64,000 bases of DNA. It comes from Zingiber officinale (lineage: Eukaryota > Streptophyta > Magnoliopsida > Zingiberales > Zingiberaceae). The notes below the pieces were generated by a model, which was not told where the DNA came from, made no database searches, and was given only the letters and a program-made list of their open reading frames with translations. This document shows, piece by piece, positions 45,000 through 55,084 of this stretch. The DNA lies in NCBI RefSeq assembly GCF_018446385.1, contig NC_056001.1:6839600-6903599 (forward strand). The letters are read 5' to 3'. The position numbers were made by a program, and so were the translations under genes. The first letter of the stretch is position 1. The number at the start of each line of letters is the position of its first letter.

Positions 45000-46322
45000 C
45001 TTAATTATTTTTCTCAGCCGGTGTGTTATCTTGATCTTAGGCTCCCAGTTGGTGGTGTTTTGATGAGTTGGAGATGGAGATCATCGATGATATCCTTGAG
45101 GGGCCGGTCAGCGTGGCCTCGAACTAAAGTGATAGCAATCCTTGGTGTTGTGAGTAACCACGCGATGGTAAGAGCAGAACATTGAGGTCCATGGTCGGAG
45201 CTCGATGGATCTCGTCTGTTCAATTCCACATGTTAAACTGCATGCAGTCGAGACTCTTGATGCTATTGTTGAGGATTCACTCGGGGTCCTTTTGTAGGCA
45301 CATTACTGTTGACCGATCGACGCACGTGAACAACAATCGACTCCGGGATTATTTTTTTCTCCTGAGTTGGCTGGGCTTCTTCCATATTGATATATTTGGT
45401 AGTCCGGCCGAGAGATGGTAAAAATCCCTCGGAGGCTTCCTGATGAGAGATCGGAAGAAATCATTGTCCGTAAATCCTTGTGAAAATGTACTTACCAGAA
45501 TTTTTTGAATGGATGACGAGACGTCCGTGGCCACTTGGTTGAATCTTTTGATGAATGCCCATAATGTCTCTTTGAGTCATTGTTTGAGGGAGAACAGATT
45601 TACAGTCGTCTTCTGATATCGACGGCTGCTGGTGAAATGTTGGAGGAATGCCACTCAGAAGTCTTTGAATCTATGTATTGATCCAATCGATAGTCTTTTG
45701 AATGATCTCTGTGTCGGGCCAGACAATGTAATGAGAAACACTCGACATTGGACTTCATCGATGTACTAGTGGAGTGTGACCACATTGCCAAACTTAAGCA
45801 AATGATCCTCTAGATTAGTCGATCCTTCGTACTCCCCGATTGACAAGGGTCGAAAGTGAGCGAACAACTGGTCGTCCAGGATTGCTTGGGAGAACTGTAG
45901 ATTTATCTACTCGGGGGAGTCGTCGGTTTGGGGTGCTTTGCCCTTACGAGTATCCCGGGCGGCACGCTCTCATAAGATTATCCTTGTGTCCTCTCTGCTT
46001 GACCGTGTTCTTTCTGAGGGTGTTCTAAATAACGCCATGTGGTATGGGATCATCACATTGGGCGGTAGTTGGTCGGTGGAATAGGTGCATGGTGGAAAGC
46101 ACCCGTCGTCTGGTGGTTCGATTGGCACCCAACGTGACCCTCCACTCAGGTCCCACATTCAGCATGCTAGCCAGTAGCAGACACGGCTGGGTCATTCAGC
46201 ATTCGACACTCGACTGATATTTCATGTTGTTGTTGCACCATCTTTGCAGCTCGAGTGTTTATCAATATCTCTAACTCTTCTGGGATTAACTTCACGGTGG
46301 TGAGTCGTCCAACGTCTTCCAT
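45000..46322 (-). pseudogene. Gypsy A gag remnant
   Basis: Starts at the ATG at 46322 with MEDVGRLTTVKLIPEELEIL, closely like element C. Internally, FSQGFTDNDFFRSLIRKPPR (about 45500-45440) matches C at 54413-54470 (FSQGLTDNDFFRSLIRRSPR). Frame breaks are frequent. Gag should form the particle shell; this copy cannot. No protease or polymerase follows: the sequence runs directly into the tandem array. Confidence 0.72.
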
Positions 46323-46346
46323 CTTCACGTCTCGGATGTAGGTGAA

Positions 46347-46367
46347 GTTCCCACAGACAGCGTCAAA
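46347..46367 (-). promoter_or_regulatory. Gypsy A primer-binding site
   Basis: The minus strand reads TTTGACGCTGTCTGTGGGAA, the plant gypsy-type primer-binding site (compare TTGGCGCCGTCTGTGGGAA in G2). It starts two to three bases from the LTR end at 46370. Confidence 0.75.
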
Positions 46368-46369
46368 TA

Positions 46370-47185
46370 TGATCTTGTACGAAAGTTGAGAAGTCGGTCA
46401 GCTGGGAAGGTGGCTCTGCTATTGACTCGGTGAAGACTTCGCGCTGTCCTGCAACACAAGGAGCGTTAGTGCTCGGTCAGTGCTCGGTCTAAGAGAAGAA
46501 AATAGCTAAAGCAATCAGTAATAGAGAGCATGTAGAATAATGGAGCATCGCATACCCCCGTCTATAAATGGATACCCCCTTTTATAGTATCACTATAACG
46601 TCTATGCATACATCCCAAAGCATATGCATTCTTAAGAAAAGACAAGTTGAAAAGTATCTTTGACACATTTTCTTAAGTGAGCAAGCAAATCTCTGTGATG
46701 TGACATGTTAGAAGTTTTCAAAGTACGATTTGTCTGCAGGACATTCTCTGTTGTTGACAACACAAACTTCTAAAAGAGTACTATATGACATGGATGTGGG
46801 TCCCCCTTAGACCAATCGACCGCCACTCGGTCGGGATATCACCAGCTCCGTCGTCTAGAATGCAGCTATTGGTCTATTCTTCACTCGGCTTTCACGTTGT
46901 TGACGAGGTGCACTATGTCCAATCAACCCTTAGTTCCGATCGATAAGGACAATGAGCTGAATTACTTAATACTTTGCTTCTAACCTCATCTGCAAGTTAC
47001 AGAGGATGGTCATTCGAACAATTTAGTTAGCCCTTAACATTCAACCGACTCTAAGAGTCCGCTCGGCCAACCCTGCTCGGTCCGCAGTCTACAAGTCTAT
47101 GTGACTCTATAACTTTGACCTATACATCGGTCGATTTTCATTACTTTAACCTATTTTTTAGAAGTTCATTTTTACCCTCGTATCA

Positions 47186-47188
<3 letters not shown>
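46370..47188 (-). repeat. Gypsy A 5' LTR
   Basis: Read from TGGTGATACGAGG (47188) to ACAAGATCA (46370). Homologous to 32922-33704 and, in reverse, to the B LTR. The TATA-like region (minus strand CTATAAAAGGGG, around 46570-46580) is followed by the conserved GCGATGCTCCATTATTC. Confidence 0.78.

Positions 47189-47216
<28 letters not shown>
47188..47216. repeat. (AT)n microsatellite at the right edge of gypsy A
   Basis: About 14 AT units, directly at the LTR edge. Pairs with 32892-32921. Confidence 0.85.
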
Positions 47217-47219
<3 letters not shown>

Positions 47220-47850
47220 CAAATGAACAAAGTGTGAGGATATCCGCAATCTTATTATTACAAACGTGTTGGAGAGAAGAAAAGGAATTAGCGACAGCAA
47301 GGAAAGAATTTTGTTTCCTTGTGCATGCTTATGTTGAGATATGTCTTGGGAAGAAAGTAAATCATATGTTCCAATTCCGATGAGATTTTATCCCCGGTGA
47401 TTGATGAATATTAATAAAGTCATTTATGAGGGGCATCCAAGTTTAGGATTAAATTCCACCGGAATAAAAAAAAAAAAAAAGACTAAAAAGGGATTTAAAA
47501 GCCAAGACAAAGATAAGTTTAATTAAAAAAATAAAATATCTTTAGAATCTATCAATCAAACTCAAGCTTTATTCATCTTCATCAAATGAATTTGATAAAG
47601 GCATCTAAATAATTAAGAATCAGTAATTAATTGTATATGCCGAGCAAATAGTTTCTGTATCGCTTATTCTATTTAAAGTCGGCCAATGCTTAATCATAGA
47701 AGTTCGCCGTCATTAAAGATTATTATTTTTTTCCATATTCCGCTAACTGGAGACTCTTTAGCGTTTAAAAGATTTCGCAAGATACCAAACTTCATTTCTC
47801 AAGAACACAGTCAGTCTCAGCCAAAATTATACTTGTTGAAGAGATCGACT
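47217..47850. other. Upstream region of the RABA3-like gene
   Basis: AT-rich intergenic sequence, presumably the promoter and 5' leader. A TATA-like TATTTAAAG lies at 47670-47678, which would leave a leader of about 150 bases. An in-frame upstream ATG at 47686 has no stop before the assigned start, so a longer N-terminus is formally possible. Confidence 0.45.
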
Positions 47851-49038
47851 ATGAGAGGAAAAGAGCACAAGGAGGAGGAGAAGGACGGGGAAGAAGAAAA
47901 AGAAGAAGAGGAGGAGGAGGAGGAGGAGGTTATCGACTATGTGTTCAAGATCGTCGTTGTCGGTGACTCGGCGGTGGGGAAGACACAGTTGCTGGGGCGG
48001 TTCACCAAGGACGAGTTCCACTTCGACTCCAAATCCACCATCGGCGTCGAGTTCCAAACCCGCACCCTCAACCTCAACCGCAAGCGCATCAAGGCCCAAA
48101 TCTGGGACACCGCCGGCCAAGAAAGGTACTCAATCATTCATGATCGCATCAACAAAATCCATATGTAATTAATCGTCACGTAATTAAATGGAAAAACGTA
48201 ACCATAACAGAACAAAAGTAGTTCTTGTTCATGTCTTCATGAGGAGTACTTGAGGATGCGCAGGGCTTTGCTTGATTGCGACCTCCATTAGGTAGATGTT
48301 GTTCTCAAAGACTTATTTTTATCGCCACGCGTTCGTTGTTAGTAAAACTAAGCATATCCGCATGCATAAGCTAACTCAATCCTTCCTTAGTGCCCAAGCA
48401 AATCCAATTAGGACAATTGTATATATTTCAATTCTTGTGGACCTAAATGGCTTGGTAGGACCTCCCAAATTGGAACCAAATCAGTCTTTGTTAAACTGCA
48501 ATCAATGATTGAATTGATCTCCCAACCGCTAGAGATTATCTAACAACAACTTCGTAGCAGGTACAGAGCCATCACCAATGCTTACTATCGAGGAGCTGTA
48601 GGTGCAATGCTAGTCTACGATGTCACCAGAAGACACACCTTCGATCACATCGCGAAATGGATTGAGGAACTCCGCGCCAACGCCGATAACTCCATCGTCG
48701 TAGTGCTCATCGGAAATAAGTCCGATCTCGTCGGAAAGAGGGAGGTCTCGTTGGACGACGCAGTCGAGTTTGCGGAGGAGCAAGGGCTCTTCTTCTCCGA
48801 GGCATCGGCGCTCAGCGGGGAGAACGTCGAGACGGCTTTCCTGATGCTGTTGGAGGAGATCTATGGGGTGGTGTCGAGGAAGGCCTTGGAGTGCGATGCA
48901 GCGAGGAGGATTACTTATGGAGGGAACAGCGACGTGTTGAACTTGAGAGGGACCAAGTTGCCTGTCCTTTCGGAGGCGTCCATCATGGAGACCAGTGCTA
49001 TGAGAAAAGAAACACAATATTGTTCTTGTTCGTCATGA
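47851..49038 (+). CDS. Rab GTPase, RABA3-like (2 exons: 47851-48125, 48561-49038)
   Basis: A small GTPase of 250 residues that would steer trans-Golgi/recycling-endosome to plasma-membrane vesicle traffic, as the plant RabA (Rab11) group does. Exon 1 ends AAG|GTACTC and exon 2 begins after TAGCAG|GTACAGAG. The intron of 435 bp splits the Arg codon of the WDTAGQER motif, and joining restores QERYRAI. Visible motifs are GDSAVGKT (P-loop), the switch I/effector segment [18 protein letters not shown] (G3), NKSD (G4) and SAL (G5). The C-terminus CSCSS supplies cysteines for geranylgeranylation. [14 protein letters not shown] and VSRKALECD resemble Arabidopsis RABA3. An unusual N-terminal extension of about 25 residues is mostly Glu and Lys before IDYVFKIVV. 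The start at 47851 was chosen because homologues begin shortly before that motif. Confidence 0.93.
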
Positions 49039-51100
49039 TTCTTCCCTCTGTAAAAATTGCAGGATTACTGTAAAAGTTGCTGACTTCGTTTCCAGAAATC
49101 AAGCATTTTGGCTGGACAGACCTCTAACATATATAAATTTCAGAACAATTACTTCCTCTATAATTTAGCCACCAACAAGGAACTTGCCTGATCTGAAGGC
49201 ATCGTAGGCACTGGATGTCAGAGCAAACGGACAAACTGGACGGCGAGAGTCACGAGACTCGAGCCTCAAGAGTAGAACATGCCAATTCAAAGACATTTTT
49301 GGAAATTTCACCTGCTCCTCCGAGAGTTGAGCTGATATCTCTGATGCATTGAAAGCTTCAGGTAAAAAGCATGTGGTGAAATCAAGTTTACTTCCTCTGT
49401 TCTTCACTTTGTTCATTGTCTCTAATCTCTACCTGCTAATATATTTGTACGTATTTCGGACCCTTTAATCAATGACCATGTTAGAGACTGGCACATGGAT
49501 CTTCCAAATTTCCATAACAATTTTTCCCTAAGCTAATTAAGAAAATAAGATATACAAGTATCAAACTAAGAAGCGGAAAACTTTTTAATATAATTGTTAG
49601 ATGAATGATCTTTGAATTGTTAGTTGATCTAACAGAATGTGATTTGAAGGGCAAACTGATATTTTTCATGTATGAAAATACGAGGATAAAGTGAAATTTT
49701 TTCCAGAGATTTATGGCATCCCATCTGCTTAGAGAAATGGCCTCGAGTACCAATAGCATTGCTGGGGGTGCTCATTCATATGGTCACAACTTCCATAGAT
49801 TGCAACTTTTAATCCTTCTAATCGTCTGTTTACTGAATTTTTTCCGAGCTTCACTTAATTCAACTTTAGTTCAGAAAAAGCTGCAAGCATCTACAAGTTT
49901 CATGCTGAAGAAGCTTGTTCAACTAATTTCTGGGTCTTGCTCAATAGTCACAGCATCATCTATTTTTAATTTATTAGATCACCATCAGTAGAACGTTGAT
50001 GTTTGCAGGAGGTAGTCTGGGTAGATTGGGAGAATTTTCCTTGCAGCTTTAATCAAGGAGAAGCGGAGCTCATAGTAGCAAACTCAAAAAATATGCAATT
50101 TTTTTTTCTTAGATCACCATCAGTAAAGAGCAAATTCGATTGTGACTGGTTTAGACTCAGGACAAGACAAACAGAACTTACCCGCAATATCCATTTCTAA
50201 TAGTTAGCAGTGAAATATGTTAGTAACTGAGATCAGATCCTCTGGTTAAAAAATAAATGGATTATTTATAATTATAATTAGATCGTGCCTGTGATTTGAT
50301 CGCAATTAATTACAATCACTCCTTAAATTCACCGACTCTTTCAAATTATAATTTGGATTAGGGCGGATGACCGGAGGTCACCCGGAGGTTGTCGGCGGTT
50401 GGCAAATGATCAGGCTATCGGACGCCGAACGGGGGGCAGCCTTCGAGTGACATCTAGCCATCCATCCCTATATAAACTATAACCTGAGGGGACGTGAATC
50501 CATATGACAACTCAAACAAAATCCCTCTCTTTTGTCTCTTTTTGCTATAGATCTTGTGTTCTCTCCTACATATGAGCAGTAGTTTATATTTACCATGTCA
50601 TCCGTGAACTTGATCTGACCATCAAGGCTCCCACAACGTAACCAAGATGGTGAGTAGATAAAGGTTTGCCACTTGAGGTTGAAAGGTCGAACCTCGAGAA
50701 TAACAGGACATAAATCCATCCATCTCGTATAACTCACCCCTCATCTATCATGATTTACGTCCTCCATATTAATCCTGAGATGAACTGATAGGGAGACAAG
50801 TGTTTCTCCTTTGTTTTTTGCCACTTGATCTGACCATCAAGAATCACTAAAAGTGGCAATCAAATATATTATTGTGTTTTAAATGATTAAGAACTGCAAA
50901 GTCTAATGTTCTGATCGATGGTATGAACCCCATTTAAATTAGCCCATAAATCTGATGTATTCATTCACTCAGCACAAAGAAGAATCAGTCAAACAAACAA
51001 CATTGATCAGATTGATTCAGTAATCACAAGGCCTCTCATATGCATATCATTTGCTCTGGTTTGGCTTCTCTTCGTCGTTAACCTTCACCTCCTTGCTGTT
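49039..51100. other. Region between the RABA3-like gene and the MGGC gene
   Basis: About 2 kb without a gene that I can name. It presumably starts with the Rab 3' UTR. A minus-strand frame at 49416-49165 (83 codons) and a plus-strand frame at 49713-49991 (92 codons) have no recognised motif and are probably chance or remnants. The word TTAGATCACCATCAGTA occurs twice (about 49973 and 50110). At 50341-50560 a more GC-rich block with CCCTATATAAAC (about 50467) looks promoter-like, possibly a piece of an old LTR. It is followed by 'GAACTTGATCTGACCATCAAG' near 50605, and TTGATCTGACCATCAAGAAT recurs near 50826. Confidence 0.4.
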
Positions 51101-51532
51101 CTAGGCAACGGCGACTGGTGGCTCCTCTTGGACGACGGTGACCTCAGCCGTCTTCTCGGCCTTGTGCTCTTCCTTGTCGTTCTCTCTCGCCTCCACCTTG
51201 GGCTCCTCATTGTTGCTCTTGCTGGCCTCAATCTTGGGCTCTTCTTTCTTGCCCTCGCTGCACTCCACCTTGGGCTCTTCTTCCTTGTCCTCGCTGCCCT
51301 CCGCCTTGGGCTCTTCTTCCACCATGCTCTCTACGGCCGGAGCCTATCAAGCATGTACATAATTTTCAAACTCAACCCAATTAACGTCGCTTGCAATTAA
51401 ACCGTAAGTAATGCCTTGTATGTTCCATACCTCAGTGGACTTGGGAGGAGCAGGAGCCACATTGGCGGCGACGTCATCAGCCTCCGGGGCCTCGCCTGCA
51501 AGGTCCTTCGGTCTGCTCGCACAGCCACCCAT
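51101..51532 (-). CDS. Small acidic protein with N-terminal MGGC acylation signal (2 exons)
   Basis: Exon 1 is 51532-51431, the intron 51430-51344 (87 bp, GTATGG...GATAG) and exon 2 51343-51101, giving 114 residues. The start MGGCASRPKD fits N-myristoylation at Gly2 and S-acylation at Cys4, so a plasma-membrane-attached protein is expected. After residue 34 it is almost entirely Glu/Lys/Pro with four or five repeats of the type EEPKVE(A/C)SE, probably disordered. I know similar short plant proteins only as uncharacterised. The stop is TAG at 51103-51101. The same frame would continue for 17 Lys/Glu/Asn-rich codons to a TGA near 51050, so the stop may be a recent nonsense change or the natural end. 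Function unknown. Confidence 0.78.
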
Positions 51533-51643
51533 GATTCAACGAGGCTGAGGAGGCTGTGGAGCTTGGTAAGGATTTATTTTATTGGAGGCAAGGCGAGGCG
51601 AGAAGGCGAGTGGAGGTGAGTTGAGATGAGGTAGGTTATGAAC

Positions 51644-51652
51644 GTTATATAG
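51644..51652 (-). promoter_or_regulatory. TATA box of the MGGC gene
   Basis: The minus strand reads CTATATAAC, 112 bp upstream of the ATG at 51532. The leader between is purine-poor on the coding strand (CT-rich), common in plant 5' UTRs. Confidence 0.6.
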
Positions 51653-51799
51653 GGAGCGAAGAGACGGAGGAGTGGATGGTGAAGAGTCGATGACTATTCT
51701 ACAGAGGAAATTAACGGCCGGGAGTAAGGAACGGTGAGACAAAATAGAAGAGACAGAGAGATTTGGAAAACTAATGGTCAAAATTATAATTCTTGATGA

Positions 51800-52200
51800 C
51801 AATAATTAAACGGCAAGAGTTATATATATAATTAACATTTTCTTTAAAAGGAATATATACTATATCCGATGATTATCTAACATTTTCAATTTTAAATATT
51901 ATAATCTAAAAGAGAAGCAGACGTAAAGTCATTATAATCTACTCTTAAATTTTAAAATCTTAAACTTAAATACATATAATATATTCCATAAATATCTAAA
52001 AAATTTAATTTTAAGCACTATAATCCAAAAGAAAAGTCTGAACCCTAGAGAAAAAATCTCATTAACTCAAACATATTATAACGTAACTTCTAAATTCTAA
52101 AATTTTGAACACTAAATATATATAAAATACCTTAAAATAAAATTTAAAAAAAATAAAAAATATTCTGGAGTCAATTCAGACACCTAGATTGACTCTAAGC
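51800..52200. other. AT-rich intergenic stretch before gypsy C
   Basis: No coding or element signals. It contains a diverged internal repeat: 'TCTAAAAGAGAAGCAGACGTAAAGTCATTATAA', 'ATTTTAAATATTATAA' and similar words appear two or three times between 51880 and 52140. Confidence 0.4.
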
Positions 52201-53517
52201 GCCTAAATTCAACCCATGCCGCCCGGAGTCAATCCGGACGCACGAGGTCCGTAGGATAGCGCGACATAGAGTTTGCAGCTAAGGGACATAGTGTTCCCTA
52301 CCTATATTAAGACACCTAATATATTCGACCAGCCACCATCCGATCCAAATTAAGGGATATCCGGTCTACCATATATTCTATCATTCATACGATAGGCCAT
52401 ATTTAGAGGATCCAACTCCTCGTCCAATATGTCTTTCAGCATACGATTGGTCGACCTAACGGCCAGCCAAATTTATGAGTCTTCTCCTATATCAGTCCTC
52501 CTTCATATAGTCGGTCAGTAATAACATCGATCATGTTTATATAGCGCGGCAAAATCGTCTCTCAGGAATAAAAGATAAATGTATAGGACAATTCTCATGA
52601 TTCGCTCGGTCAGACTTCCAGAACTCAAGAAATCACTTCAGAAGCAAGTATCTCCGCATATGGCTGATCGATCATAATATTGACTAGACCTAGCGGACTT
52701 TGCTCTATATTACTTCCATATTAGATCCCCAACATTACACTATACATAGTCGCACGACCCAGACGTCGGGCATCCCTACCATACTCGGCACTCTACTTAT
52801 ATACATCAATATGTCAATATGATAGACAACTGGTCGGCTAAAGATCCGGCTAGGACATCTTCAGGGACAACATTGTCAGAGAATCATAATAGCATGTCAG
52901 AGAATAATAACTACATGTCAGAGAATATTCGTTTAGCATAACATCATAATAGATGAATTCAATGGAACCTTCTTCGAAGGTAAATTATACGTCTTCTATC
53001 AGTCGACAGAATATTCCCTTAACCGCTTCATTAATGACGTAAGTTACAAAAGAAGTGTGCATGTGTAAGGGAAAATTCCTCAGACGGTGATTTTTCACCT
53101 CCCAAGTTGTACGTTTTCTTTTACTCAACAATCTCTGACACTCAACAGTCTCTGCCACCTAATAATTGTGGAGGTTATAGAGATGGTATATAAAGGGGTC
53201 CTCTTCGTTAGCAAGGTAGGTTTTTATATGCTCACGCAACGCTAACATTCGCAATTACGCGCATCCATATACTATTCTTCTATCCACTCGGCTAGCTATT
53301 GACTTAAGCGTCAGAGGCACTTTTCGAAGGACCTTTCCCTTGGTTTTGGATACTGACTTTGGTTTGCTCTCCTTGTTGTGTGCAGGAAGGAAGAAGGAGC
53401 CCATTTTTCTGCCAGTTGAAAATCTTTTCTCATCACCCTTGCCAACTAAAAGCCTCTACTTAGTCAACATCACAACCACCTACCCAGCGCACCATCTCTA
53501 ACTTTCAAACATTATCA
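52200..53517 (+). repeat. Gypsy C 5' LTR (left edge uncertain)
   Basis: The right edge is fixed at ACATTATCA (53517) by the primer-binding site TTGGCGTCGTCAGTGGGAAC at 53521-53540. A TATA box (TATATAAAG) is at 53188-53196, and the following GAGCGTC-like 'TTGACTTAAGCGTCAGAGG' (about 53310) is shared in form with G2 and S3 LTRs (TTGAGCGTCGGAGG). The left edge could lie anywhere from about 52150 to 52350. The second LTR is not seen. Confidence 0.6.
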
Positions 53518-53565
53518 AATTTGGCGTCGTCAGTGGGAACTTTCGCCTAAATCTGAAACATAAAG

Positions 53566-55079
53566 ATGGAAGAAGCTGAACGACTCACCACTGTTACCTT
53601 AACACTAGAAAAATTAGAAATGTTAATCAATGCCCGAGCGCAAAAGCTGATGCAGCTACAACAACAAGCAACGACTGGTGGTACTTTGCCACATGACCCC
53701 ATCGCGTTAACAACATGCCCTCATACTGAACGAGGAGCCCGAGTGGGAGGTTCAATATGGCATCAATCAATCCCTCCAATGGTTGGCTTAGTACCATCCT
53801 ATATTCTGCTAGTCAACCAGCCGCTCACGCCTTAGTCACCTATGTATCATTGGACATTATTCTGCACACCGCCTAAGCATATGTGCAAGGAGGAATGACC
53901 TCAAGCATCATCTTCTAGGAATGTGTCTGCACGGGATTTGTGCAAAGGAAAGTCCTGATGACTAACGGCACCCCCGAGTGGATTAACACCCCGTTCTCCC
54001 ATGAGGTATTAGAGGACAAACTATCAAAATACTACCATCCCCTTGCGATAGAGAAATATGTCAGGACAACTGACCCTAAAGATCACCTTCTCAAGTTCAA
54101 AAATGTCGCCCTCCTTCACCAGTATACGGGCGGCGTGAAGTGCAGAGTGGTCCTCACTACACTCTTTGGATCGACATAAAAATAGTTCAAGTGATTGCCT
54201 GCCCAATCCATCTGCGATTTTAAGGATTTCCGCAAAATCTCTCTATACCATTTCGCTAGTAGTCGATGTTATCACAAAACTCCCCTGAGCCTTTTTTTGC
54301 TCAAACATGGGCCCAAGGAGACACTCGGGACATACATTAAGAAATTTAATCAGGTAGCCATGGATGCCCCCTCGATCATCCCAAAACTATAGTGAGTGCC
54401 TTTTCTCAAGGACTCACAGACAATGATTTCTTCCGTTCCCTAATTAGGAGGTCACCTAGAGACTTCGACCATCTACTTAGCCGAGAGATCGAATATATTA
54501 ATGTGGAAGAAGCATAGCCCGCTTGGAAGAAAGAGGTCTTTGCACCCGCTCTAGCATTTTCTTCAGAGCGTCAAGTGCCACCTTCGCCTCTTCCTCATAA
54601 AGGACCCCAAGTTGTACAACATGTGGAGGCTGAGCAGAAGATATTCTCCAAACCCCTTAGATAGGCTCTGCCCAGGTTCTGTACATACCACCAATCGATG
54701 GTGCATGATACTCAAGACTGTTATCATTACAATCTTGAGAAACACCGAGCAGTTAACCATGGGTTCCGCTGGCGCTCGCTGTCTCCTGATCGTCGATGTC
54801 ATTAGTGATCGAATGAGCCTCCCTGAAGAGAATATCAAGGTACCAGTCGGCGCCAAAGGATGCCTCAACGACAAGAAGACCGAGCCCAAACCCCTCGCCC
54901 CAATCCAGCAAGACCACCCCCCCGACGCGGCAGGAGGAAAACTGCAATAACGCCGCCTGAGGGAATATTGGTATGATTGCAGGAGGTTGTCCAACGGAGA
55001 CTCCAATCGTGCGAGGAAGTCGCACGCTCACCGACTAGAGATCCACACGGTCGGCTACAATCAGGAGCAGGCCTAGGGA
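53566..55079 (+). pseudogene. Gypsy C gag remnant
   Basis: Starts MEEAERLTTVTLTLEKLEML (ATG 53566), with a Gln-rich stretch after residue 30. The gag core reads KYVRTTDPKDHLLKFKNVAL (about 54052-54110), FNQVAMDAPSIIPKL (to 54390), then FSQGLTDNDFFRSLIRRSPR. Near 54673 CTYHQSMVHDTQDCYHY is a Cys/His knuckle of the Tat-lineage type. At least five frame breaks or stops occur (53833, 54177, 54390, 54517, 54652). S4 is inserted at its end. Confidence 0.8.
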
Positions 55080-55084
55080 CCTAA

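Larger units (their letters stand above)
32922..47188 (-). mobile_element. Gypsy element A (pol-less, antisense ORF), split by N2
   Basis: A minus-strand Ty3/gypsy element with LTRs at 32922-33704 (3') and 46370-47188 (5'). The 5' LTR is followed by a primer-binding site and gag, then a tandem array, then an ORF on the opposite strand, then a polypurine tract (minus strand ACTTGAGGGGAAAA, about 33710-33723) and the 3' LTR. No protease, RT, RNase H or integrase is visible. Without the 7.4-kb N2 insertion the element would be about 6.9 kb. It therefore looks like a non-autonomous member of a Tat-like lineage related to C. Confidence 0.72.

Noticed and set aside
49165..49416. 83-codon minus-strand frame after the Rab gene
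   Set aside because: Composition is protein-like but no family is recognised and no further exon was found. Kept only as a note in the intergenic entry.
49713..49991. 92-codon plus-strand frame after the Rab gene
   Set aside because: No motif, no supporting splice structure, and AT-rich context; treated as chance.
50341..50560. Promoter-like block with CCCTATATAAAC
   Set aside because: No gene follows on the plus strand and no LTR edges or TSD could be fixed; too weak for a separate feature.
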